DNA of 64,000 nt from Rhizoctonia solani (lineage: Eukaryota; Basidiomycota; Agaricomycetes; Cantharellales; Ceratobasidiaceae). Below the pieces are notes generated by a model. It was not told the DNA's origin. It was given only the letters and a program-made list of their open reading frames with translations, and did no database searches. The stretch spans positions 992,001 through 1,056,000 of the forward strand of contig NC_057380.1 in the NCBI RefSeq assembly GCF_016906535.1. Direction: 5' to 3'. Position 1 is the stretch's first letter. Each line of letters opens with the position of its first letter. Position numbers and translations under genes: made by a program. Below, piece by piece: positions 24,201 to 35,062 of this stretch.

Positions 24201-24311
24201 GCAAAGGGGTTCTTCACAATCGTTGATTCCATATTCTTCGTCCGCTTCTTCATTTGCGTTTGGTAGCGAAACGACCGCAGTCGGCTAGAGTTGGGATGCC
24301 CAACCTCTGGG
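21281..24311. other. 3 kb intergenic stretch, no gene recognised
   Basis: The largest gap in the left half. All frames are short and none has family motifs. The last 150 bases are the LPMO promoter and the first 130 the membrane protein promoter. A decayed transposon cannot be excluded, but no terminal repeats were noticed. Confidence 0.4.
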
Positions 24312-24318
24312 TATATAA
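24312..24318 (+). promoter_or_regulatory. TATA box of the LPMO gene
   Basis: TATATAA in GGGTATATAAGAC, 130 bases before the ATG at 24442; it is followed by a pyrimidine-rich tract typical of fungal leader regions. Confidence 0.55.
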
Positions 24319-24441
24319 GACGGACCACTCACGATGGAGACGACTCAAAGCGCTTTCTCTTCTTTGTTTCGGATCTCATTCTCTCACCCATTCTTTTTTC
24401 TACACACTTTCATTTGTTCTTTTCGCACATACACATTCAAC

Positions 24442-25888
24442 ATGCTCGCCGCTCAAGTTGCACTTGGTCTCCTTTCCGTCGCATCCTCGGTGCTGGCACA
24501 CGGTTTCGCGGTGGAGCTTACCGTCTCCAACCCTCCCGCTACCTATAGTACGTTGACAATTCATGCGGTTAATCAGTACAACAACTAATCTGTTTCATTC
24601 AGCTGCCTACAACCCGTACCAGGACCCTTACATGAACCCGGCCCCTGAGCGCATCTCCCGCAAGATTCCGGGCAACGGTCCCGTCGAGGACATTACTTCT
24701 ACAGACATCCAGTGCAACGGAGGGGGAACTGTTCCTGCTGGTCTCATCGCCACTGCTGCGGCTGGTGCCAACATTGGCTTGTACGTTCAACTCGTTCGGT
24801 ATGATATGATCATTGAAGGCTCACTTTTTACTTGTCTAGCAACTGGACGAACCAATGGCCCACCTCTCACATGGGCCCGGTCATCACTTACATGGCCAAG
24901 GCTCCTTCGGACATTACCAAGTGGACTCCAGGAACCGAGTAAGTTTGACCATGTGTAAAGTATATCGTGCTCTGTGCTTACGATCCTACAGCAAAGTCTG
25001 GTTCAAGATCGACGAAGCCGGTCTTGAGAATGGCAAGTGGGCCGGTACCGATATTCTCTTGGAACAAAACGGTCTCTGGACTGTAAAGATCCCCGAGAAC
25101 TTGAAGCCCGGCCAGTACCTCATCCGTCACGAGATCATTGCGCTCCACGCTGCTGGCTCTTACCCCGGTGCTCAGTTCTACCCGGCTTGCCACCAGTTCG
25201 AGATCACCGGCTCCGGTAGTGCTCTCCCAGACGATGCCGATTTGGTCGCTTTCCCCGGCGCATACACCCCCGAGACCCCTGGAGTTGTCTACAACCCCTA
25301 CAGCGGCCAAACCACCTACCCCATTCCTGGACCCAAGGTGTAAGTACATTAGCATTGCAGTTGGCATAAGGTATTGATGCTTTCCGATAGTTGGAACGGC
25401 GCTGGCTCGGGCTCTGGTAACGGTGGCTCTGGTGCCGTATCTTCCACCGCTGCTGCTCCTTCCTCGACTGCCGTTGCATCTTCTACTGCTGCTGCCCCTT
25501 CGAGCACCGCTGCGGCCTCTTCCGTCGAGTCTGAGGCTCCCTCTAGCGCCCCTGCTACTGTTCCCGCTTCTTCTGAAGTTCCCGAGGTTCCTGCCTCTTC
25601 TACCGTAGCTCCGGTCTCTTCCACCGCTGCGCCAGTTTCATCTACTGCTGCACCTGCTCCCGTTTCTTCCTCCCCGCTCCCTCCACGCCTACCGGAGGTG
25701 CTGGCGCAGCTCAGCTTTATGCTCAGTGCGGTGGTTCTAACTTCAACGGCCCCAAGGTAAGATTCCTTTGTCCCCCCCCCCCCCATCGGTTTCTAGTTAC
25801 TGATATCCATGAAAATAACAGGGATGCGCTGCTCCTTACATTTGCAAGGAATGGAACCCTTACTACTCCCCAGTGCATCCAGGCCTAA
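24442..25888 (+). CDS. AA9 lytic polysaccharide monooxygenase with CBM1, with frame breaks
   Basis: A secreted copper enzyme that oxidatively cuts cellulose. Exons: 24442-24547, 24603-24780, 24840-24938, 24992-25339, 25391 to about 25755, and 25822-25888. The signal peptide ends SSVLA, leaving the copper-binding His1 in HGFAVELTV. The second brace His is in PTSHMGPVITYMA. HEIIALHAAG and GAQFYPACHQFEITG carry the conserved Gln and axial Tyr. An Ala/Ser/Pro-rich linker leads to a CBM1 (LYAQCGGSNFNGPK, then GCAAPYICKEWNPYYS). One C is missing from the run at 25672-25675, which separates catalytic part and CBM1. One extra C in 25868-25871 changes the last residues; the expected end is YYSQCIQA with TAA at 25886-25888. 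The catalytic part is intact. Confidence 0.93.
25772..25784 (+). repeat. Poly-C tract in LPMO intron
   Basis: Thirteen consecutive C in the last intron of the LPMO gene. Such runs are hard to count in sequencing, so the true length is uncertain. Confidence 0.85.
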
Positions 25889-26101
25889 GTAGCTAGCTGC
25901 TTAGGACCGATCGTACGGACTCTTTCATTAGCTCTGGAGCTCACAGTGCTGCGCATGTATCTAGCCATTTAAATGGATGCTTGATGCTTCTTCATTTTTC
26001 TTCAGTTTACTTAAGTTTCGACAATTGTGACACAATACCATGTCACCGTCCTTGAATACGAGCGGCTGTTTGAACCGTTCCTTTACGTTTGTCGTTGTCC
26101 T

Positions 26102-27304
26102 TCAGCTTAATATGGCACCTCCATTTACGCTCATTGTTTGTCCTTGTGAGGTATCTTCCATTAGCTGGGATATCCTCGGACTATGTTCCGTGGCTCACCA
26201 GTAACATAGGAAGCTCCTTCTGAGGCCAGGAAACTGACGAGGGCTGCTACCTCCTCAACTTTACCCAATCTCTTAACATGGGTACTGGGTAACAGCTATG
26301 AAGCAGCTCATTCATAAGCGTACGAAATGGATCGGCACACCGGTGAATTCTTACCAATTGAATGGTTTGTTCCTCGCTGGCTCCATTTCCTGCGGCCTTA
26401 ACTAAGTAGCCAATATCCTTAGTGAAAGTAAAAAATCAATGCATAACATGTACTTACCCATTGGAGTATTGATTAAACCTGGTGCATATGCATTGACAGT
26501 AATGTTATATTCCCCCCATTCCAGGGCTGCGGTCTGAGTGATTGCGCGAACAGCGAATTTAGAGGTAGCGTAGGCGACATCCAAATTTCCCGCTGCAATA
26601 CGGGTCTCGCGTCCTTAGGCTCCTGTAGTTATTAATTCGCAATGACTCACCATTGAGTCCCCTCACGCTGCTGGCTCCGATGATCCGGCCTCCTCTCCCC
26701 TGATTGATCATCTGCGTCGCTGCAGCACGGTAACAATACAAAACACCCTTGCAGTTCACGTTCATCGTCCAGTCAAATATTTCGTCGGTGACTAGTTTGA
26801 CGTTAAACTGGTCGGTAAACTGTCCTTTGTCGCCCTATCATCGTTCTCACCATCGAGTATAGATGCATTGGCATGAACTCCAGCATTGGCCACCATCTAC
26901 ATGGAAGAGCCACGTCAAAACTCTATTGATTCTGAATGTTGTGTCTCACTATATCTAAGCCACCCAATTCTTTCACTGTTTTTGAGACCATGTCTTGGAC
27001 TTCTGCCTCCTTCGATACGTCGGCGAGTACCGCGATAGCATTTCGCCCAAGGGATTTAATTTCTTCGATCAATTGTTCAACTTCTGTTTGCCTCTTAGTG
27101 ATATCGTTCACTGCAATATCAACTCCGTCCGATGCCAGTCCTGGAAGCGTGAAGTTAGTGACAGTAAAAGATGTGTGCTCCAATAGCATACGCAATGCGA
27201 TTGCGCGGCCGAGCCCGAGGTCAACATAAGCATTCGCTAGGACTGACCAAAATTCATTGATACGCACCCTGAGCAGCGCCAGTGACAATTGCTATTCGAG
27301 TCAT
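26102..27304 (-). CDS. Short-chain dehydrogenase/reductase, copy 1 (intact)
   Basis: A classical SDR. The ATG is at 27304. Exons give the NAD(P) motif TGAAQGLGRA, then DVSKEAEVQDM, MVANAGV (the NAG motif), GRIIGASSVRG (the catalytic Ser region) and the active site YATSKFAV (Tyr and Lys). ITVNAYAPGLINTPMG and LGKVEEVAALVSFLAS follow, ending GQTMSVNGGAILS. All joins keep the frame across about nine exons. NDITKR after strand 2 suggests NAD(H)/NADP(H) use like the acetoin/diacetyl reductase (butanediol dehydrogenase) group, but the substrate is not determined. It is the first of three tandem copies, all on the same strand. Confidence 0.88.
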
Positions 27305-27702
27305 ACTATTCCTTCTTGCTGTTAGAGTCTTTGAAACAGGATATGGACTACAAGGCCCCGAACAATCTTGCCAAGGTGGACAAAATTTTGTGTATGTAAG
27401 CTTGAGCCCTGAAAATACCAGCAGAAACCATATATGGTCGACTTAGCAAGGGCCACTCAGCCACTAGGTTATGTGCAACGATTCCATAGCTACGGGACGC
27501 CATTGTCGCCATAGTATAAGCATGTTCAGCCTTGAAAAAAGTATAATGGTTGGTTAGATGGACTTTCATATCCACAATAGAGTCTCCGCTAGACTTCGCA
27601 ATGGCTAATTCAGTGAAAAAAACGTCGTTCAAGCCATCTACAATGTTGAGGCGGTCATTGAAACCCTGTGGTCGCACGAAAACCATATCACATTTATCTG
27701 TC
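27305..27702. other. Intergenic between SDR copies 1 and 2
   Basis: An open minus-strand frame runs through most of it (27348-27725), but its start lies inside the last exon of SDR copy 2 and its product matches no family. It is probably non-coding and includes the copy 1 promoter. Confidence 0.4.
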
Positions 27703-28903
27703 TCATGTAAGTACAAATCCTCCATTAGGACTGAGAGTTTGCCCTAATGCTTGAGAATGAGCCGGGTCATGGTATTATTGACGTTGTGTGCGTGAAAACA
27801 TACCGGTAATATAACTCGCCCCATCAGAAGCCAGGAAGCCAACAAGCGCGGCGACTTCTTCTGGCTGGCCTACTCGTTTCATTGCAGCATTTCCCATAAG
27901 CTAGATATGACCAGACAATAAGTTAAACCTTCAGAATTATACATATAATATATACCATATCTACATAGTTCTCGCCATTGGGACCTCCGCCGCTCTCTGT
28001 GACTGGTATACTTGTCAGTCCACTCGATGCAAGTAGGATTTAGGATTTGCCAACCTAGTGGTGTGAGAATGATGCCGGGTGCATATGCATTGACAGTAAT
28101 CCCATATTGCCCCCACTCTAACGCGGCTGTTTGAGTAATTGCACGAACTCCAAATTTAGAAACAGCGTATGGAACGTTGGCGGCTGTGCCTGCGCAGAAG
28201 GTGAATGCAAGAATAATAGGATTGTGAATTTGAAGATACTTTGTATGCCCGATGTACTGCTCGCTCCAATGATCCGGCCCCCTCTTCCTTGCTGGATCAT
28301 TTGTAGAGCGGCTGCCCGGTAGGAATATAGTACACCCTTCAAGTTTGTGCCGAGAACTTTGTCAAGTAGCTCATCCGAAACTAGTATTGAACCAAGCCGA
28401 TTAGCTCCGTAGTTGCATATGTTTATATAGTACCTACCATCAAACATGCTAGCCGCTTGATAAATACCGGCGTTTGCAACCATCTAGCCGATATTGAATT
28501 ACTTGTCCTAGCCAACGAGAATTGAAACCATACCACATCCAGCCCGCCCAGGATTTCAACTGTGTGCTTGACGGCGTCTTTCACCTCTTGCTCCTTGGAA
28601 ACATCAGCAATAAGCGATAGAGACTTGCGACCAAGCGCTTGTATCTCTCCAGAAACCTTCTCTAAAGACTCCTTTTTAGCGGGAAGGTCTATAATAGCAA
28701 CATCCATTCCGTCAGAAGCCAATCCTACCCGCATAGTTCATACAATCAGCTGGTCAGAAGGGAGATGACAAACAGGGAAAGCCTACGCAACGCAATAGCA
28801 CGCCCAATCCCTTCTGATTCATCAGCATTTTCTACCTGTGGCAACTGAAGCAACCAAATCTTTTACCTTGAGCAGCTCCCGTGACTATAGCTACTTTGGT
28901 CAT
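27703..28903 (-). CDS. Short-chain dehydrogenase/reductase, copy 2 (intact)
   Basis: The ATG is at 28903 (TKVAIVTGAAQG); the next exon reads GIGRAIALR. ASDGMDVAIID, DVSKEQEVKDAV, MVANAGIY, GRIIGASSTSG and the catalytic YAVSKFGV follow, then ITVNAYAPGIILTPL, AMKRVGQPEEVAALVGFLAS and the C-terminus GQTLSPNGGFVLT with its stop at 27703. Every splice join keeps the frame. It is similar to copies 1 and 3 throughout, with the same intron layout where comparable, so the three arose by tandem duplication. The substrate is unknown; the acetoin/diacetyl reductase group is a reasonable guess. Confidence 0.88.
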
Positions 28904-29334
28904 ATTCAGACGGTCCGGAAAGTGGGGTCTTTGGTTAGAGGTCGGGGGGAACACAACTGGAACACATCAACCAACATATAATGCGGAAATTCACTTCCGA
29001 GACGGATGTTAGAGTGCCGATTCGGCACTGCCTCTATGTACGTGTTGATTGGACCTAGGTAACAAATCGATAGTTGAATATCGGAAATATGGCCTATGAA
29101 TTTTGTCCATATCTGGGGCCTGGGCCGCGGCAGGCTTCTGGATCAACCTTCCCGGACCTGGAGCCGGTGTTCTGGGTCTAACAAAAGATTACCGCGACGG
29201 GTTTGCAATTTCATTTATATGTAGCTGTATGCGGTATTTTAGATACAGGTTATATATTCAATTTAAATGTGCGACCCCTTTGCATAGGTAGCTCTACTAC
29301 CGTCCAGCAGAATGGACGATTACTTTAGCTGAGC
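28904..29334. other. Intergenic between SDR copies 2 and 3
   Basis: It holds the promoter of copy 2 and the 3' flank of copy 3. No gene is recognised. Confidence 0.4.
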
Positions 29335-30497
29335 AAGAATCCCCGTTAACCCCGATAGTTTGCCCTAGCGATAAAAACGAGATGAGTAGTTGCCAGCGCA
29401 GACTTACTGCATCACAACCTGTAACATAAGATGCTCCCTCGGATGCGAGAAACCTACGACCTCTCCAATCTCCTCTGCTGGCGTTCTACTCGTTTTATTG
29501 GCGCATTTCCGGGAATCTGTGGGTATAATAGCATGTTTTCGAACACGGGCTTACTTGGTCATAAAAATTGCCTTACAATTTTGTCGAGGTTTTCTACGGT
29601 TCCTCCGGTTGAGGTGACTAAGAAGATTCGGGTCATTGTTGGGACTAGATGAAATCAAAGACACTTACACATCTCCGTATGTGCGATTCCCGGCGCATAA
29701 GCATTAACGGTGATATTATGTTGGCCCCATTCAAGAGCGGCCGTCTGGGTAATCGCTCGAACTCCGATTTTGATACTGCATAAGCTACGTTGTTGTTCTC
29801 GCCTGTGGGTTGAGTGAGTGCGCTAGGATGAATTGGATGAGCGCATATACCTACTACGCCCACTTTGCTACTAGCGCCAATGATTCTACCACCCTCCCTT
29901 GTTTAATCATCTGTACAGCTGCTGCGCGGTAGCAATACAGTACGCCCTTTACATTTACATTCATGATTCTATCGAATCCATCCTCTGGAACTGTGCAAGC
30001 AGAGCACAATGTAATGACTTCAATTTCTAAACAGTAACAATAACTTACGTTCCAATATGGACCATGTTTGTTATTCCGCATTGGCTACCATCTATCAAAT
30101 AATTTCTTTATCTGAAAGTAGTCGCCAATTTGGAGAAGCACACATACATATCTAGACCTCCCAGTACCTCCACAGTCTTCTGAACAATAGCTTGAACTTG
30201 AGGTTCATTCGACCATCACCAGTTACAGCGATAGCTTTTCGACCTAGGCGTTCAATTTCCTTCACTACTTGCTCGAGGGCGTCTTGTTTGCTTGGGATGT
30301 CAGCCAATGCACGTCGACCCCATTCGATGCGAGCTCTAGAATAACGTCAATTAAAGGAAGAAAACAAAGGTCTAATACACGCACTTAGGGCAACAGCCCG
30401 ACCAATTCCTACGAAGTGTTAGACTACACAGTCATACGACATAACACACAATTAACCTACCTTGTGCTGCTCCTGTTACGATAGCTACTCTGGCCAT
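29335..30497 (-). pseudogene. Short-chain dehydrogenase/reductase, copy 3, eight frame breaks
   Basis: It starts ARVAIVTGAAQG at 30497 and can be followed to GVNG and the expected stop at 29335-29337, with every exon of the family present. The frame breaks eight times, each by one missing base, mostly in a short run: near 30310, 30213, 30076, 29893, 29766, 29480, 29449 and 29342. Adding back one base at each place gives family residues such as VALADIPSK, ANAGI, GRGGRIIGASS, AVSKFGVRAITQTAA, VVGFLASEGASYVTG and NGGFLLS. There is no larger deletion or other clear nonsense change. It is either a young pseudogene or a badly called stretch; copies 1 and 2 a few kb away are clean. Confidence 0.75.
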
Positions 30498-32783
30498 AGT
30501 GTGCTCTAGTTCTCGAATTTAATAAGAAAGATTAAAAAAAGAGAGAAAACACGAGATATGCGTACCAAACAAGAATGTAAGTTAGCTCGTATAAATACGA
30601 TGGGATGAAATTCAGTCCGGCTCGTGGTCCGGTGGAGTCGTCTACTAGGAGAGTATGGTTGCTTCACGATGTATCAATTTCATAACTCCGGGATCGCATC
30701 CGGGTGGACTAAGAGCCTGGATCTGGTGCTCTCAATGTGATTAATTTCACGAAGGTTGGGTGCATGAAGGTCTCGAGACTCGGATGGCGGTTCTGTACAT
30801 ATCGGACTGATCTTTTATTTGCGATCAAGTGGAGGTTTAAATAGCCGTATGCAATTGCACTCACCGTATTAGATGTTAGAACCTCCAACTTACGTATGGG
30901 ACTCTCCGGCTCCACCAGCAGCATTTCCTCCATTGATCTCGTGTGCTTTTGAGGTAGACATCGTCTATGCTCATCACATCTGGTAATATCTGATTGACAG
31001 TGATCTTTTCTCAGGCCTAGGGTCTAGCGAGCCGCCAGAAAATAACAAGCAAGTCTATGCACAGATTGGAAACAAAATGTACTTGAATAGGTTTGGAGCT
31101 TTTTTGTTTTATTTTTTCGCTCGGTGAGTAGACCCCTGATCAGTCCAGATTGTTCGAAAAGATCTTTGTTCCGTATGGATAACATCAACCTTTATGTATT
31201 TTAACCCACTGTAGTCCCCCCTTGTTACGATCCCGGCGAATACACCTAAAACACCGGTTCACGTGCCGCAGCTGGTGTGATTTCATAGACCTTCGACCGG
31301 GGTGCAGTTTGCTGTAGCGCTAGTGCGGAAGGGACACGCTCGAGCACAGCTAGTCGACTGTTAATCTTTTGCTCCAAGCTCGCTGCAATCGGTATCGATG
31401 TCAATGATATTCATAAGAAAGCTCTTTCGTGCTCTCGGTCACTCGAATATGCCCTTAACCAGCATCCTTCGCATCCCTTCAATATTTGACAAAAACCTAC
31501 AGTAAATCATCCGTGAGCTAATAACTGAAGCTCCGATGAGCGTGGTGTATGCTATGTCCCGAACTGGGAAACGGGAAGACGCTTACTTACCTTGAAAGCA
31601 ATCACGAACAGCCCTGCTACCATTCCTGTCCACCATCTATGATCTACATCTATTAGCGATATGCGCTGTCTATCCTGGCTGATGAAGAATGATTCGCCGA
31701 AACGTTCTCGCCGAAATTCTCAGCGACAATGCTTGAGTGCGCACTATGGCATATTTGATCGCGTTGACCTCTTGACACCCCGACCGCCTGTACCACATAC
31801 TACTCTGATTCTTAGCCATGGGCAAACTATGAGCTCAGTTGCAACGCAATGGCTTGGGCATATAAAATTCGCGCAGAGAATCCACCAAAGACACCTCTTG
31901 CACCCACAACTTCCCAAAGAGTCTGTCAAGAAACCTAACTGACGATACAACTTTGGCTTCTTGGCTATGAGCCCCTCAAGGCCTTTCATGTGTGCTCAAA
32001 GGATCAACTCTTCGAGTCTTAGCAAATGAATGTGATGCATATATCTTCGGCTCGACATGGGGCTCGTTAGTTTATCCCCTGCGAGCCAACCATAGTACAT
32101 CTCGCGTTATTTGGTAATTGCTCTACCAACCCTCTCTCCAGGTTCTTACATGCTCATAAATACATATTGGCTGTTGGGCATCTATGAACTGGATCTGGAC
32201 AATGACCCAAAGCTTAGTGGGGGGATGCTGTTTCTAAGAGTTAGTCTTCTGTCCATAAGTAGACGTATGTCGAATACGAAGGAGGGGGGCGATTTACTAA
32301 AGAGGTTAATCATCTGATCTCCTTACTAACATCCAGTGACAAGCCTTTTCGTTGGCCAAACGGTGGAATCCAACTTTGACAAAAGCACCTCACGTAAGGA
32401 TTCTGCTTGATGGTAAACCGCATCCAGACTAGATACCATCCTATGTTTTTAGATATACGAACCTATGATTGTTAAGCCTGTGTTTTGCTCCTATGCTCAT
32501 GGCTACGGAGTTTCTTCGTTAGTATAGCGACTTATGGGAAAGACTAGTAGTTCACTCTCGGCGGACCGTCAACGCTGCTATCCTGCGATCCACCAGATCA
32601 GCCAAATTCAAGCAAATAAAACTCGTCGAATTATTCAAAATGACTATATCAAGTGTACTAATGGCAAACGTTCACGTATAACAATGGTTCATGTGCAAGA
32701 AAAGACTGCTGATCCCTTAAACGATAGGGAAAAGAAAGAAAGAAACAAGTGTGCACTGTTTTACGAGTTCCGCTGCAGGGTAA
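30498..32783. other. 2.3 kb intergenic stretch, no secure gene
   Basis: Several short frames, none with a family motif. A minus-strand ATG at about 30963 opens STSKAHEINGGNAAGGAGES before a possible donor, and a second short open exon lies near 30715-30810. This could be a tiny gene or a relic. Plus-strand frames at 31661-31942 and 32534-32842 look random. Confidence 0.35.
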
Positions 32784-35062
32784 TCAAGCATAAGGAAGCT
32801 TCTGGAATGCAAGTCCGCGACGGCCAAGAGAGGTCGAGTTGACGTTGAGACCGGGAGGAATTGCCTTGCAAAGCTAAACAAGAGACGGTTAGAAAAAATT
32901 GTATTCTGGAAATGGGCTATATGCTCGATCTTACCTCGCGCGATTCCTTGGGGATCTTGAACTTCTCGACAGCGTCCTTTTGAACAACCACAACGGCAGC
33001 AAAGCCATGGGCAAGATGCATATCAATGTGGCAGTGAAGGACTAGAAATTCGATTAAGTATCAAGTCGACAAGTCAATAGCGCCGAGTACTTACACCACA
33101 CTCCGGGGTTATCCGCCTTGATACGCAAGACCGACCACGAGTTGGCTTGGATGACATGAGTGTCGCGTCGGATGGGGTTGGTTGTGTTCAATTTGAGATT
33201 CTTGTAACCTTCCTCGGTAAGTTCGCCCGTTCCCTCGCCGACAATCCAGAATTCCATGCCGTGCACTAAGAGAGACGAGAAATGATTAGTAACGAGTAGC
33301 TACTACCAGAGTGCCAATAACTTACAGTGGTAGGGGTGGTCAATAGGTGGGTTCACGTCGCGATTGTTGATGATGATATCAGCACCCGTGGGCTTGTTAA
33401 ACTCCAGGCTTGCGACGTTGGTTCGGTTAACTCCGCGACCTTCAACAACGTCGTACAAAACCGGACGATACCAAAGGTGCTCAAACGTGACATTGTTCAC
33501 AAAGAATCGCGTCACGTTTCCTTGTTGAGCCACCAAGGACCCGACTTGGGTGTTGAAAATACCGTGCTGACTGACGTGAGCCGGGGGATCATCTCGAACG
33601 ATAGGGACAAGGTCGGCCGTGTTGAGATCCCTGCATGTGTCGTCAAGCTCATCTTTCCAGTCCTTGGTCGTCGGGAGATGTTTGGTCGGTTTATAGCCGT
33701 GCCCTTGGTCGATATAGCGAATGATACCCTTGTTGACTTGCTCAAACTCGGGCGTGGTGTACGCCAAACAAGCGGTGGATACATTTGCGCGCATCCAAAA
33801 CGCATCACCAGGTTTGCCTTGGTTGGTATTGAGAAGGACCGAGTAGCGCTGGCCGTTATGGAACCGCACGCGGTGAAGGTCCTTGAGTCCAGGGCTAGAT
33901 ACAGGCGTGTCGTCCGCTTCGATCACGTCGAGGGTGTGTTCGTCGACCGAAGTAAACATCATGGCTGTCACATAAAGTGAGATAGGCTAGTTTAAAGAAT
34001 TTCATTTGAAACTTACCGTGAGAGGCGGTATTGATCAACCGAAGACGGTACTTCTTATTGGGATATACCTGGAGCTCATAAGGTTCCCGGGTAAAACAGG
34101 TCTCGGGAGTGCCGAATTTCTCGCAATTGAATGTCCCATACCCGTTGAACATGGCGGTAACAGGAGGCGGGGCAGCTTGGCTCTGTAGACAAGTGATTAA
34201 TATAATTAATAAACGAACAATATGGATGGCTCACCCCCTGATAACCTTGGGGAGTATCAAGTGCCGCTACAATCTCTGCCGACGTGTTGTGAAGCCAATC
34301 TCCTTGGATAATAACTTGATCATAGTCGTAGTGTTTGCCGCGCTTCAGAGGGTCCCGGACAGAGTGAATGATCAAAGCCTTTGATAGATCATTAAGCACG
34401 CGCGCGGGTTAAAAATATTAAAAGAAAAGCCTACCCCATGAACACCGTCGGATAGCTGAGCTCCAGCGTGCGCGCTTTGTACCAATACTCTTAGTTTCTT
34501 AGACAAATAGTAGGTATGGGATCGACTTACTGCCACCAATAAGTCCCGTACTGACCCTCAACCTTGAACTTGTAAGTAAAGGAGCCACCCGAGGGGATCG
34601 GGCATTGCGTTATGCCAGCCGGTCCATCCATCCACTGGGTACCCTGTTGGAAGATACCATGCCAATGGACGCTAGTACCCATTTTAGGAATCTTGTTCTT
34701 GACGTTGACAATAATAGTATCGCCTTCGTTGGCCTCGATGGTAGGACCAGGGTATTGGCCTATAGAAAATCAGCGTCTCTTCATGAAATATGAGATGGAA
34801 ATAACTCACCATTGACAACTATCATCTGGCGATAGAATCCGTCAGGAGCACCTTCTTGCATGGTAATGGTCCAGTCATAAGTGCGAGTCGTGGGCTTGTC
34901 CGTGATTTTGAAGTCAGGGGAAAGAGTGAGCTGCTCGAGGCGGGATTGAACCCGAACGCGATCGCTTCCAGAAGAGCCATATGCATGGGCAGCAGAATGT
35001 TCAGCAAACGCCAGATGAAAGAGTGAAAAGACACCGAGCAAAGTGCGCCGAGAAAAAATCAT
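32784..35062 (-). CDS. Laccase-like multicopper oxidase, copy 1 (intact)
   Basis: A secreted blue copper oxidase. The ATG at 35062 opens [19 protein letters not shown], a signal peptide. The four copper segments are present: [29 protein letters not shown] (joined over an intron); HPYHLHGMEFW; and [12 protein letters not shown], where the T1 axial position (ten after Cys) is Phe. Cupredoxin domains 1-3 follow in order, and splice joins keep the frame to the TGA at 32784-32786 ([13 protein letters not shown]). The second copper motif HAHAG differs from HSH(L/Y) of classical fungal laccases, so I call it laccase-like. Substrate (phenols, melanin precursors, iron) is unknown. A TATAAG lies about 80 bases upstream. 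It is the better preserved of two tandem copies. Confidence 0.9.

Noticed and set aside
27348..27725. Open minus-strand frame of 125 codons between SDR copies 1 and 2
   Set aside because: Its Met lies inside the last exon of SDR copy 2 in another frame, and the product has no recognisable family features.
30700..30965. Possible tiny two-exon minus-strand gene starting STSKAHEINGG
   Set aside because: Only one donor-like site and no family support; it may be a relic but cannot be claimed.
32111..32317. Frame with SPGSYMLINTYW, faintly like the start of the I66-like genes
   Set aside because: The likeness is a few residues only, and the exon pattern seen at 11666 and 14827 does not follow.
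33327..33980. 217-codon plus-strand frame antisense to multicopper oxidase 1
   Set aside because: It is a mirror frame of the G/C-biased coding strand; the minus strand carries the conserved copper oxidase.
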